Shown: positions 11,250-22,417, counted from the stretch's first letter. The stretch is 46,745 nt of DNA from Chara braunii (GCA_003427395.1 BFEA01000119.1:1915891-1962635); one strand, 5' to 3'. Program-made: numbers and translations. The notes: generated by a model not told the origin, from the sequence alone.

Positions 11250-12438
11250 AAGTTGAGAGAGTCTAAATTCAAGATTAACACGAAGAAGTGCAAGTGGGCC
11301 AAGACAAAGGTTCTTTACCTAGGCCATGTACTACACGGAGACGGCATCCGACTTGAGGACAGTGAGATAGCATCTATTAGAGATTGGTGGAGTCCTCAGA
11401 CGCTGACAGAGTTACATTCATTCCTAGGATTCGCTAACTACTATAGGAAGTTTGTGAGGGATTTCTCCACGATCTCTGCTCCCCTTGGTAGGTTACTGAA
11501 GAAAGAGACAATTTGGAAGTGGGAAGGATTGCACGTCAGGCTTCAAGAAATTAAAGACAAAGGTTCTTTACCTAGGCCGTGTACTAGACGGAGACGGCAT
11601 CCGGCTTGAGGACAATAAGATAGCATCTATTAAAGCTTGGTGGACTCCTCAGACGCTAACAGAGTTACGTTCATTCCTAGGATTGGCTAACTACTATAGG
11701 AAGTGTCTGAGGAATTTCTCCACAATCGCTGCTCCCCTTCGTAGGTTACTGAAGAAAGAGACAATTTGGAAGTGGGACAAGGATTGCACGTCAGGCTTCA
11801 AGAAATTAAAGAAGGCCTTGATAGAGGACCCTGTCCTCGAAGTTGCTGATCCATCACTGCCATTTGTCGTCACCACAAATGCTAGTTAGTATGGCATAGG
11901 TGCCGTTTTGCAGCAAGATGACGACAATGGTTATAGACCCGTAGAGTTCATGTTAGCGAGGCTGCCCTCAGAGAAAGTCGTAGCATCGACATATGAGAGA
12001 GACCTCTACACTCTCAGGCGAACCCTAGACCACTGGAAGCACTACCTGCTTGGGAGGCACTTCAAGGTATATTTCGATCATGAGACTCTTAGATGGCTAA
12101 AGACAGGCCAAGATGATGCCCAAGTTGACTAGATGGGTGCTGAGATAGACCAATGTGACTTCGAGTTAAAGCCCGTAAAAAGAAAGTATAACGTGGTAGC
12201 CGATGCTCTGAGTAGGAGAGCTGATTACTTCGGCGTGATAGTGCACTATCTAGACATAGGGGCCGATCTGCAGCAGAAAGTAAGAGATGCCTATGCACAA
12301 GACCCGATCTACAGTGAGCTGTTGAAAAGAGTTAAGGAAGCCCCAGATAGCGAAGCACACTACCGATCCACGAACGGGTTACTGTTCGAGAAAACCAATG
12401 TTGCCGATTGCCGACAGACTATGTGTCGCCAACATTGA
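11250..12438 (+). pseudogene. Gypsy I RT connection and RNase H
   Basis: The connection segment (KKCKWAKTKVLYLGHVLHGDGI, SFLGFANYYRKFVRDFS) occurs twice because of a 253-bp duplication. RNase H, which removes the RNA strand, follows: FVVTTNAS, stop, YGIGAVLQQ (about 11865-11910), YERDLYTLRRTLDHWKHYLLG, and VVADALSRRADY (about 12193-12228), the usual end of the domain. TAG codons after NAS and after QVD, plus the duplication, break it. The frame runs on into the linker to integrase. Confidence 0.9.
11304..11809 (+). repeat. 253-bp tandem duplication in the RT connection region
   Basis: The segment from ACAAAGGTTCTTTACC at 11304 starts again at 11557. The two copies differ at roughly a dozen or more positions, so the duplication is old or was under way before the element decayed. 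The second copy continues into RNase H. Confidence 0.9.
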
Positions 12439-13764
12439 AGAGATTTGTAGCCTGATCTTAGGGGAATGCCACGATACAAAAGGGCATTTTGGATGGCAAA
12501 AGACTTTAGCTAACCTGATGATGTCATACATGTGGCCAGGTATGAAAGCAGACTGTATAGAGTATGTGCGCAGTTGCAAGGTGTGTCAATGCAACAAGAC
12601 TACAACGAGAGCCCCGCTAGGTCTTCTTAGACCCTTGCCTATTCCATCAAGACCCGGGGAGTCAGTCTCCATTGATTTCATGGATACTGGGGTCAGAAGT
12701 AGGCACGACAAGACTCAAGTCATGGTCATAATAGATCGACTTAGTAAATATGCAGTATTTGTTCCTCTGCCTTGAGAGGCACAAACGGATTTAGTAATAG
12801 GAAAGTTCTTTGATTTCTCAGTAAGCGAGCATGGCGTGCCGCTGTCCATAGTTAGTGATAGGGACACGCGATTTACCAGTCAGAACTGGCAAGATTTAGT
12901 AATAGGAAAGTACTTTGATTTCTCGGTAAGCGAGCATGGCGTGCCGCTGTCCATAGTTAGTGATAGGGACACGCGATTTACCAATCAGAACTGGCAAGAT
13001 CTTATGAAAGTATACGGACCCACGCTATTGATGTCATTCGATCGTCACCCAGAGACAAATGGCCAGATAGAGCAGATGAACACGATCTTGCAACAACTAC
13101 TCAGGATGTATATTAGGCTAGATCAGGTAAACTGGGATGAGATGCTTCGCAAAGTGGCAAGTGCCTATAATAACAGTGTTCATTTAGCCGCCTGTAGGAC
13201 TCGTAATGAGCTACATAAGCCCTTTAGACCTAGGCGACCCTTTGAAGGATTAAACCGGGACCAGATATAGACCCGACACCCGAGAGTTTGTGTTAAAGCA
13301 CCGCCGACCTTCACAGTTTCAGGTAGGCGATCTAGTCTGGGTAAGTTCGCACCAGAGGAAAATATCTCGCAAACGCTCTTACCTGAGTACAGAGGGTTGT
13401 GGCCTGTCCTAGAAGTCAAAGGAGGAGAGGACGACCCGTCATACACAATAGAGATCCCACCTCACCTCCACACGTACCCAGTCTTCCGTGCGTCCAAGTT
13501 GCTGCCTTGCACCATGTCCGACAGATTTCCTTTTCGAAGGTCGATGATCCTGCCAGACATGGATGGTGCATTTATATAGATCGCATAGTGGAAGAGGACG
13601 TGTTCACAACAGGAGGTCGAGGTTGTCCCCAAAAACAGTATAAGGTTAGGTTCACATATCAGGAACCTGAGGACGACCGATGGTTTACCAAAACAGAGCT
13701 CTTAGAAACCGCTCCCGACATAGTACACGCTTATGAGAGAGAAAGGGTAAAGGTCCTATCTTGA
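12398..13764 (+). pseudogene. Gypsy I integrase with C-terminal domain
   Basis: Inserts element DNA into the genome. The HHCC zinc domain shows ECHDTKGHFGWQKTLANLMM and CKVCQCNK (about 12466-12597). Catalytic core: first D in SIDFMD (about 12669-12686), second D in SDRDTRF, glutamate in NGQIEQMN (about 13059-13082). The second-D motif occurs twice because 105 bp are duplicated in frame (12788-12997). A TGA at 12774 and a TAG at 13268 interrupt it. The C-terminal part (WPVLEVKGGEDDPSYTIEIPPHLHTYPVFRASKL) and a tail ending TAPDIVHAYERERVKVLS follow in shifted frames. The tail resembles a decayed chromodomain-like module (YKVRFTYQEPEDDRWFT), not a canonical one. Confidence 0.9.
12788..12997 (+). 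repeat. 105-bp in-frame tandem duplication in integrase
   Basis: GATTTAGTAATAGGAAAG starts at 12788 and again at 12893. The unit encodes FDFSVSEHGVPLSIVSDRDTRF, including the catalytic second aspartate, so the core has two copies of that motif 35 residues apart. The frame is preserved. Confidence 0.93.
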
Positions 13765-13794
13765 GTTGAGATGTTCTCGGAGGACCTTGAATTT

Positions 13795-13807
13795 AGGACG
13801 GCGGGAG
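13795..13807 (+). promoter_or_regulatory. Polypurine tract of Gypsy I
   Basis: AGGACGGCGGGAG immediately precedes the 3' LTR start TGAAACGG, the place where plus-strand DNA synthesis is primed. Two pyrimidines interrupt it, so it is degenerate. An almost identical stretch precedes the antisense LTR ending at 29405. Confidence 0.6.
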
Positions 13808-14785
13808 TGAAACGGTTTCACTATGTTGACTTGATATTTGCAGACACAAAGATTCGATCCCTAGACTTGTGCCCAAACCCTGTACATTGACCATGTGTGC
13901 TGAGTGAGATTCGATCCCTAGACCTACCCTGTACCTTGTACATAGGCCCAACGATCTTTGTGAGAGTCAATCCCTAGGTCTGTAGGTTAGGAGTTGAGTC
14001 TGTGACCAGTAGGCCTAAAAAGAGTCTGTTCTAGAAGTCTCTACCTAAGTCTACTGCAGGCCTAGAGTCAGTCTATCGATCTGTAGGTTCTAGAAGTCCA
14101 TAGGTCCCTGTAGGTAAGTCCGGTCAGCAGGTACCAGGGGTAGGGGCTGCACGTGGGGAAAGGGAAAGGCCCAAGCGTTGTGGAGAAGTCTCCAGAATAC
14201 GCATTTTGGTGGCCTGCACCACGCAGTTTGGGTTCAGAGGCCCATGCGTTTTGGCCCAAAGGCCCATGCGGTTCGGAAGCCTCCGGACCTGGGCCTCACG
14301 CGGTTTGGCCCAGGCCACGAGGTTTGGAGGCAGGACCGGGTACGTCCGAAGAAGTATAAATAAAGACTCGGTGTCCAACCATTCATTCATTTGCCTGTGA
14401 GCCATGCGAAAGCGCTGCCCTGGTGACTTGTGCATGGAGGTTTGCAGGTTCCCGGAGAGGAAGTGCGCAATGAGGAAGACTGCGGCCATAGATGGCCAGC
14501 GAGGAAGACACCAGCGGCCATAGCCGCCCAGCTGTTGGTGCAGACAAAGTGTAGACAGTGTGTATGTCTGTGTAGCGTGGACATTCAGGGTAGATCCTCG
14601 TACATGAGGGGGAGTGAGGCTGGTGGTGGAGACAGTGTTTGGCGGCCATAACCGCAAGTTGTACATATGACTTGGACTGAGTTTTAATACAAGTTCATTG
14701 TTGATTCTGCGTTGCAAAAGTTCGGTTCACCATCAGTCCGTGTGTATACATGTTGTGAGCAAGTTTGAAGTCGAGTCTGATTGCA
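13808..14785 (+). repeat. 3' LTR of Gypsy I
   Basis: A 978-bp copy of the 5' LTR, TGAAACGGTTTCAC to GATTGCA, with TATA box at 14355-14362. It lacks one of the roughly 55-bp 5' units and a GGAGGAAGACGACGG segment present in the 5' LTR, and carries many substitutions. It is followed directly by CCTC, the target duplication. Confidence 0.93.
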
Positions 14786-14789
14786 CCTC

Positions 14790-17700
14790 AAACACCTTCT
14801 ACAGCCAACTACACGACTCAGCAAGAGAAGAACTCAACAGTTGGAGGAGATAGGAACTAAGAGGCCGGTAGATTAGAGTCAGGATGACTGACCTCACCCT
14901 TGACAAATCCATGACAAAACACTTCTTCTAAAAAAAAAATCAAAGCTAATGCGAGAAACAACAACATTGAAGGGTTGAAGAACCCGGACAATCAGAACAG
15001 GGTTGACCAATCAGGTTCGGGAATGGTGAAAATAGCCAGATCTTTCTACGCACTGCTCTATGAATCCAAAACACCCTCCCCCCTCCCTCCAACCAGCTCA
15101 ACAACACAGCAGCGAATGATGGCCTACCTGGAGAAGACAATCACACTAGAATTAACCGAGGGGCTGGGCAGACCACTCTCGTTGGGGGAACTACACACAT
15201 CCCTGATTCAAATGGGTAACGACAAATCCCCGGGCATCGATGGACTATCGAAAGAATTATGGGTCCACTTCTGGCCCACATTAGGCGAGGATCTTCTCAA
15301 TTTCTTCAATGACAACAGAGACTGAGGAGGACTGGGCCAGAATCTGAGAACAAGTGTCGTATGTTTACTTCACAAGAAAGGCGAGAAAGAGGAAAAACTA
15401 GACCTATCTCACTACTAGCAACCCCTACAAAATCCTAGCGAAAGCACTAGCCAACAAGATCATAAATCTGACAGACAAATGCTTTCACATTGACCAAGCT
15501 AGTTTCATCCCAGGCCGATACATACTCGACAATGCGATGACTCTCTAAACGAGGCAGCCAAAAAGATTACCGAAAAAAAGATGAAAGCATCGATCCTCTT
15601 CTTTGACTTAGAAAAGGCCTACGACCAAGTCAACTGGGATTTCCTTCACGCTTGCATGGAAAAAATGGGAGTCGGCCTGAATTTTATGAAGTGGGTCAAA
15701 GTGTTGTACGCTGATGCAACCGGTAGAGTGCAGGTCAATAGGATCCTATCGGAAACCTACCCCATCTCTAGGTCCCTGCGACAAGGAGACCCCCTAGCTT
15801 CACCCATTTTCCTCTTCATCATGGAAGCCATAGCATCCTTCCTTCGCAAAGATCCATCCATAGACCGACTCACCAAACGAAACTTCAACCCACTGCACGA
15901 CTTCGCCCTACCCACTGCCCTGATGTTCACAGACGACCTCACAGTCCTTATCCGTGCCAACAATAGTTCCTTTCGAGCTCTCGCCAAGGCTATGGAGGCC
16001 TTCCGTTCAGCATCCAAAATGAAGTTCAAATGGAGCAAAATCGAAGGACGGTGGCTAGCAGACGAGACGCCCCCCCATCCCGACGACACAACCACACACA
16101 TGTCGTGGTCCACAGGTGAACAGGCACTCAGATACCTAGGTATCATGGTCAACAAAGATGGCGTCAGGCCAGGAATGGGCCACAACTTAATTGCCAGAAT
16201 AATAACGCGCCTGGCCCCGTGCAAGAACACACCGGCATCGCTGATTGGCAGAGCACTAATAATAAATACGGTTATCTTTTCCACGTTATGGTACATTGCA
16301 TCCATCTGTTCTCCCCCGGACGTCGACTTCCAACCATAAACGCCAAAGCAAGATGTTACCTATGGACAGGGGATCCCAACCGAACCTCGTGCATCAACAG
16401 GGTAGCATGGAGTCGCATCATTTGGAAACCGCAGGAGGGAGGCCTAGGTCTGATTGACCCCAAGCAAGAATCAACAGCACTCCAGATGAAATGGATCATC
16501 AAGATCCTGACCAGACAATACCTACCGTGGACCAAGATGGCGCTAGACAGCGTAAGAAACCTAGCATCGATAAGCTCCCCACCTAACATGAGCGGCTACC
16601 TCTGGATTATGGCAAAGGAGTGGGCGATAAGATCAGACAGATCCCGCAGAAGAACCACACGAAACTCAGACAACCAGGCAGCCCCAACACCCGACCGGTA
16701 CTGGACCCTGACTTTGAAAGCCTGGCGACGAATGAGGCCAAGCAAACATGGCACATCGGATAACAAAGAGGTGGTCCTGAGACAACCGCTGTCTTGTAAC
16801 GATTGGATCAAGGACCCCGAGGCTACTCCCTGGTCACTAAGAATGAAGGATCGAAGATGGCTATCGTGGGTCGAAAAAGGGGTGTGGTAGGTAAAACGCC
16901 TGTGGGCAGAAGAACGGGGAGAATGGCAAACGGAACAAGAACTCCAGTCTACTCTAAAAGGCTGCCATTCTCTCGCAGACAACCTTATTCTAATTCAGAA
17001 GAGCATCCCACCCCATTGGTTGTGCCTCTTGAAAGGAGACTTCTCTTGGAAACCAGGGGACTGGGGTACACTCATATCCCAAACTTCACCCACCAGAGCA
17101 TACCGGTTTGTATCCCACACCTCAGCCACCGGCTACCTGTCGAAATTTTACTTCTATCTTGTAGCCAATCACAACCTTCAGGAACTAGCCATCCTCAACA
17201 GAGAACCGCAGCTAGAGACAATAGAGTCCTTCCGGCTGAGAAAAGTGAGGGTATCGAAAACCAAACCGTGGAAATCTTTCAGCCTAACAGCAGCATAGCA
17301 CAACTCGAATTCGATCCAAACGAGTGGATATGGGAATATGACGTAGAATTATGGAATATGACGTAGAATTCGAGTAGAACCCAGGCCTACAGACCACAGA
17401 CCCAAGCCCCAAACTTAAAGACAAATGGAGAGAGACTGTGAACCTAGAGTCGGCAGCCTCAATATTCATCCCCTGGATAAAATACCTCCCTATCAGACCA
17501 GCTAGAATTCACAGCTTACAGTGGCTCCTAGCCCATACAGCACTCACTATCAATCAGTGGCTCCACAAAAGAAGAAAACACTCGGACCCCGACAGCTCGG
17601 AACTATGCGTACTGTGCTGTCACAATATCCCTGAAGACATCCCACTCTGTCTCCTCTACTGCAGTCAGGCCCGCCTGGATATGGAACAAAGTTCGAAATC

Positions 17701-18056
17701 TATAGTCCCTTCTCTTCTCATTCCCTTCCCCCAACCTCACCCCCTTGAACATCCTACTTTTATCTAACATCCCCGACTTTCTTAGAGGCGGAAAAGCGGT
17801 CTGGTTTCACACGCTCAGGAAACTAGCTCTGTGGGTCATATGGAAAAGGAGATCTACCAAGACAATCGAGGGTTCAGAAGCGGCCAAGGAGGAAATGTGG
17901 ATCCTCCTGCTGAGGATGGTGGAAACAGAGATACGATGCACATGGAGGAGTGTATCGACAACAACGACAGGCAAACCTGAAAGACTCTCTCAGCAGACGA
18001 ATCTTCATGAGAGACTGGTTGCTACAGGGAAAGATCGCGGCAGTCTTAGACAATAA
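14790..18056 (+). pseudogene. LINE ORF2, reverse transcriptase and C-terminal zf-RVT region
   Basis: Second half of LINE ORF2. The frame from the endonuclease continues (NTFYSQLHDSAREELNSW) to a TAG. RT: MGNDKSPGIDGLSKELW (about 15210-15262), then after frameshifts FFDLEKAYDQVNWDFL (15600-15650), RSLRQGDPLASPIFLF (15770-15815) and the catalytic MFTDDLTVLI (about 15922-15950; FADD in most LINEs). The thumb contains AGARCYLW-like NAKARCYLWTGDPNRTS and PQEGGLGLIDPKQ (16340-16470). The tail holds a zf-RVT-like part (IHSLQWLLAHTALTINQWL, CVLCCHNIPE, about 17500-17640) and a WVIWKRRSTKTIEG segment, typical of plant LINEs. Frames change near 16300, 16850 and 17750. Both RT aspartates survive, but the gene is dead. 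Confidence 0.92.
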
Positions 18057-18443
18057 ATGATACTGGAAGAAATGGGCCACTCCAACAACGACAAGGAATG
18101 TAGCCCCAAGAGAGACAAATTGAGGTTCTAGTTGATACTGGTTGCTCAGATTGACAGACATCTCTCCCAGTTTCTTGCGCTTCAATATCTATTCGACAGA
18201 ACGAACAGGGTTTCTGAGAGGAAAACTAGGACAGGGCAAGTTCACAGTCAATCCTCCCGTACAGGAGTAATCAATGCTGGTCAGGTTTCCTTCCGTCAGA
18301 TGGAAGGAAGCACGAGTGTGTAACATGATGTATTCAATTTTGACTTGCTGGGGGAATAGGAAGCGGATTGACGCTCCGCAGAATGGAAATGGATCCAGGA
18401 CCTTAAGGACCTGATAAAAAAAAACAAAAAACAAAAAAAAATA
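18057..18443 (+). mobile_element. LINE 3' untranslated region and A-rich tail
   Basis: No reading frame of note. The segment ends in an A-rich tail (about 18413-18443, A runs broken by C and one T), which marks the 3' end of the LINE and its + orientation. The 5' end, and so its target duplication, lies left of the window. Confidence 0.75.
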
Positions 18444-18445
18444 TC

Positions 18446-18573
18446 ATATTAAACAGTTCAGCAACCCAATACCAGCATCCTCATCTAAGGTAGGTGACTC
18501 TCTTCTCTTCCTGGCTCATTCTCTCTCTATCTGTGTCTTCTCTCTCTCGCTGTCCCTCCTGGTCTTCTTCATG

Positions 18574-18652
<79 letters not shown>

Positions 18653-19138
18653 CTTGAAAATCTTGACTCTTAATACATCTGCTATCACCTGAGTCCATCT
18701 CGCACTACTAGCAATGCGGCTATGGCCGCCTTCCTTCCCCAACGCAGCGCTGCCCAGCAGGGCTCTCATGCATGCTATTCACAGATAGTGTACATGCACT
18801 TCAGCAGCACTTCCACACTTTTCACAAATGAGCAATCTCCCTGGAAATGTGGCTGGCCAGTCCTTATATTGACTTGGACTGAGCCTCAACTCGTCCACAC
18901 ACCAGTGATTACAAAGCAACATGAGCCTTTCCTGGCTCCTTCCAGAAGCAACAGCTGCACTGCACAGTTGAGCCCAGGGCCCCGGTTGATTGCGCCCTGG
19001 GCACACACAGTGGGAGACCGACACAGCGCAATGTGGCCGCGGACGAATGAGAAAGCAGCATTGTTGTCATACAACCTCCACCACCAATGAGAATGAGGCA
19101 AACACTTGGAGCCTGAACGGCCACCTGACGTGCCCAAC
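18446..19138 (-). repeat. Antisense LTR fragment with CT tract
   Basis: This resembles the LTR at 28400-29405: shared blocks include CAGCACTTCCACACT, ATGAGCAAT and GGCTGGCCAGTCCTTATATT. Read on the minus strand it has a TATA box (AATATAAGG, about 18867-18875), then a GCCATAGC motif (18719-18725), then a long GA tract (18577-18650 on + as TC). No element-internal sequence is attached, and neither boundary is certain. No protein is apparent; the frames starting MAAF on the + strand are antisense to the LTR. Confidence 0.6.
18577..18650. repeat. (TC)n microsatellite
   Basis: An uninterrupted TC repeat of about 74 bp within the antisense LTR. Arrays of the same type lie at corresponding places in the LTRs at 28607-28649 and 31008-31083. 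Confidence 0.95.
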
Positions 19139-19827
19139 TGAAAAGGGCCCAGGCCCGTAACAGCCGAGGTGGGCCTTGGTGCAGACACTGGGGCCCAACT
19201 TGAAGCTCCTGGAAACTTCCTCAGCCAGGCCCACGCAGCCAGACAGAGGGTCGCACTTTCCATAAAGGAAAGTGTCCTGCCCAGGCCGCTGCATTTTGGC
19301 ATGAGCAGATGCGGCCACATTGCTGCTACGCCTCGCGAAACTGCGGTATGCAAGCAGGCCAGGGTGCACACAGGCGCAGGAGGCGAGAGGGGGCACTGTA
19401 GTGGCAGCGGGTGCACGGCGGCCATAGCCGGGCCGAGCGGTGCGGGAGGAGATGATGGCGAAGGTGGTCTTTGGGTAGGATGCGCATGAGGTAGGGTGAT
19501 GAGGGGAGGAGAGAGAATGTATCTGGTGTAGTGTAGGAGGTCGGCATTGGTGATGACGTCGCGTACATTGGTCTTCAACTTCGAGGTGATCCAATTGCAT
19601 GAACGTAGATAGGATAGATAGGCTGAGTAGTGTAGGCTGGGTGCTGGGCGCCAGACAGTGGGAGCGACAATGGAGAGAGTGTTGGCATTGACACTTGAGT
19701 TCATTGTATTGCTCTTATTTGGATGATATCTTGGTGCATTGTGCTCTTTGCTTGGTACATGACTATGTGGACTACGTGATTTTGCAACTTGGATTTTTGT
19801 CTATCACTCTCGCTCATAGTCTTCGCA
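19139..19827 (+). repeat. 5' LTR of Gypsy II (left end approximate)
   Basis: The right end is set by the primer binding site at 19831. The left end is a guess: TGAAAAGGGCCC at 19139 resembles other LTR starts, but the matching 3' LTR is not visible. The segment has a TATA-like CCATAAAGG (about 19259-19267), a GGCGGCCATAGCC motif (19422-19428) and TTCATTGTATTGCTC near its end, all paralleling the Gypsy I LTR. Confidence 0.55.
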
Positions 19828-19830
19828 ATT

Positions 19831-19842
19831 TGGTATCGGAGC
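19831..19842 (+). promoter_or_regulatory. Primer binding site of Gypsy II
   Basis: TGGTATCGGAGCTGGTTCG matches the Gypsy I PBS (TGGTATCAGAGCTGGTTC) with one change, so initiator tRNA-Met is the likely primer. It fixes the + orientation. Confidence 0.8.
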
Positions 19843-21161
19843 TGGTTCGATATCACCGCTACCTGTGCTGGCGATTTTGTTACTTGGTGCGCTGGTGAAG
19901 CTTCTACGCACTGAGGATACATTGGCGCTGGCTTGATTGGGCGACTCTAGGGTAGGGGGGAGCGTCGTCGGAAGGCTGTGGCGACAATGTGGGAGTTGTG
20001 GCAACAACGGATGTATGTGGGATGATGAGAGCATGCTGACATGGCATTTTGGCCGAGGTGATACTGCATTGCATTTTGAGAGGCTATGACCGGTCCATCG
20101 AAATGCATGTCGTCTCAATTGGTGAGACATCTGTGGTTGGGGGCAGCTGTTTTCTGGTACGTTGTTCGTTTACCTTATCATCCTCTCTCAATCTCTTCTT
20201 ACCGTGAGGAAGTGAGTTCGACTTGAGAGTCCTTTTCTTGGTTAGGAGTCGTGAAGGCTCTACCTTGAGAGTCAACATTCTTCCTGGTGGCGCAGGAGAG
20301 GGCGGTGCCTCTAAAGGGCCCTAGTCGAAGCACGGTTCACGGTCACCATGCCAACCCACGGGAGTAACTCACGCAGCCATGCTGCATTGTCCTTTGAGCT
20401 CTTTGTTGCGCTGTAGAGGAAACGTGGACTGACCAGTCCTATGCGAGACGTGTTCCAGAACGTCTATAAAGAACCTGTGGAGGGATATGATATTTGGCTG
20501 TAATCGTCGTCCTGTCGGCGATATTAAATAATTCCTCAGGACTTTGGGGGTTGTCCTCCAATTGCCTCTTGATCAGCCAGATCATTGGATGTAAGGCTCG
20601 TTGCACGTGAGGGTAAATAAAGGGCAGAACTGGTCATAAGCGGATTTTTGGGCACAAGGGTGGGCCAACATGCATACCTTAGACGTCGCTGCTTGATGAT
20701 GCAAGACAGGATCGTCGGATACAGAGGAAGGGAAGGTTCCAATTGGTGCTCGAACACACTATTATTTCCATTTCTGCATACATTTGTGCACTTGATTTAT
20801 TTTTATTTTTGACTAGTTAGATGGACAAAGTGCTAACACCTAACAGACAACTTAAGAAAAGAAGTGTAGTATACTACCGTAGCCAGTTCTATCTGACGCT
20901 GCTGTGAAAGAACTAATCGAAGTAGGAATATGCCATCTTCTCAGTTTGTGTTATGCCACTTGATTGGTAGCCTAGTTGACTTGCTGAATATTTATTTATT
21001 TTATTTTATTTTACAACTCGGTCAGACACATGTTGTGGTAGGCCCCAATGAGGGCACTAGTGCAGACAGTGATCTGCCTAGCTGATGAGCGGTACAAATA
21101 GTGGGGAAGGGGCAGTTGACGATAGGAGGCGGACACACCGGGACACACAGAGGATCCCATT
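19843..21161 (+). other. Untranslated leader of Gypsy II
   Basis: I see no gene. The block at about 20505-20580 (GGCGATATTAAATAATTCC through CTCTTGATCAGCCA) aligns with 7441-7515 of Gypsy I, although the rest of the two leaders has diverged. The AT-rich part at 20760-21010 (ATTTATTTATTTTATTTT) does not look like the rest and may be a separate small insertion. Confidence 0.5.
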
Positions 21162-22417
21162 GTGTTCCAGGTTCTGCTACCAGGGGATGGGAGAAGGTTC
21201 TGGGGCGAAGCAAGGGCTGAGCGTTTGCAGACCGTTAGGGAGGCAGCAGCAACTATCATGGTAGCAATGGCTACATCTGCAACGACCTCCCAAAATCAGC
21301 AGACGTCGGGGACTTTCTATATGTCGTTTGTCTCATCCAGTGGGACAAGTGCAGGACCATCCACCGGTCAGATGGCAGTCTCGCAGTACAGCCAGCCACC
21401 TCAGCCCATTAGGGAGGAGTTAAACTCCAACAAGTAGAGCCACTCCGCCTACAGCTAGAGAAGCAACTCAGGGAACCACTGACAGACAAGATAAGATTAA
21501 AAATTGGAAAGCTAGATTGGAGAGCAGACTGGCAGATTAAGCTGTGCATTAGAAAGGATAGAATATTCAATCGTGGATGATGCGGGAAAAATCATCCGGG
21601 CGAATCTGTTGGGTCTCAATGAATGTTTTGACAGCCGACTGGATGAAATCCATTCAACCCTTGACCAGATACTGACTGCCGTGTAGGGAAAGGGAGGACC
21701 ACTAGTTCCATTACCGGTGATGACGAGCCCTTTTGTTCCACAGTTTGGTATCATACCAGGTGGTATGTCTTCTTCCTCTGGTCCAGCTGCTGCAGGTGCA
21801 GGGCAGCAGCCGGTCCAGTCACCGAGTCAGCAAGCCGGACAGACTGGACCACAACAACCTTGGTACCCGAAGACCCCAATGAAACCTCCGACTGTCTTCA
21901 TAGGAGACAAGAAGGATGAGGCCCTCGACGCTTGGTTGAGGATGGTTCCATTGTGGGTGAGGGCCAAGCGTACTCTGCGTGAGGAGGAGGTGATCGCTGC
22001 CACATCTTATCTAGCAGGATCGGCAGTGAGATGGCTGAACGGGCACATAGCGACAAAGGGACTCGCCATGGGAATGAACGACTGGGCGTAGGCCCAGACT
22101 CTGGAAAGCTCATGGACTTGGTGGAAGCGCGATGGCATAACCCTCAACAGGCTCAGCAAGCCACTGATGCGTTGACTTGTCTTCATACTAAGAAGTACAA
22201 GACTGTGTGTGACCTCCCTAGTGCTGTAGAGAAACTGGTGGTAGTTGCGGGAGTTCGCTTTGATCCTCAAGTCCTCTTAACCATGTTCTTGAGATGTCTT
22301 CCCACAAACATCAAGAATCTAATGGTTAGTGAGGCCAACATCGAGTATCACACCCTTGAGACCTTTAGCAACAAGGCCTTAGACTTAGAGGATCGTTGGG
22401 AGGGGCTCAACAAATAA
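21162..22417 (+). pseudogene. Gypsy II gag, decayed
   Basis: The N-terminal part is rich in S, T and Q (MATSATTSQNQQTSGTF, about 21270-21320) and ends in a TAG. A second frame from 21717 gives a Q/P/G-rich linker and the start of the Retrotrans_gag core (PTVFIGDKKDEALDAWLRMV, IAATSYLAGSAVRWLNGHI, about 21885-22050). A TAG after NDWA and a frameshift lead to 22031-22417, which carries the rest of the core (FDPQVLLTMFLRCLPTNIKNLM, LEDRWEGLN). I found no zinc knuckle downstream (22418-22980), so that part is lost or unrecognisable. Confidence 0.75.

Larger units (their letters stand above)
5538..14785 (+). mobile_element. Complete but defective Ty3/gypsy LTR retrotransposon (Gypsy I)
   Basis: A 9248-bp element inserted in LINE ORF2. 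It has two LTRs beginning TGAAACGGTTTCAC and ending GATTGCA, a PBS matching initiator tRNA-Met right after the 5' LTR, gag, a PR-RT-RNase H-IN order typical of Ty3/gypsy (integrase last), and a purine-rich tract before the 3' LTR. The flanking duplication is CCTC (5534-5537 and 14786-14789), 4 bp instead of the usual 5. All genes carry stops or frameshifts, and pol contains three internal tandem duplications (230, 253 and 105 bp), so it is dead. The two LTRs differ by many substitutions and by repeat number, so the insertion is not recent. Confidence 0.93.

Noticed and set aside
18886-19704. A 272-codon minus-strand frame as a gene
   Set aside because: It spans a junction between an antisense LTR fragment and the 5' LTR of Gypsy II; no recognisable protein feature.
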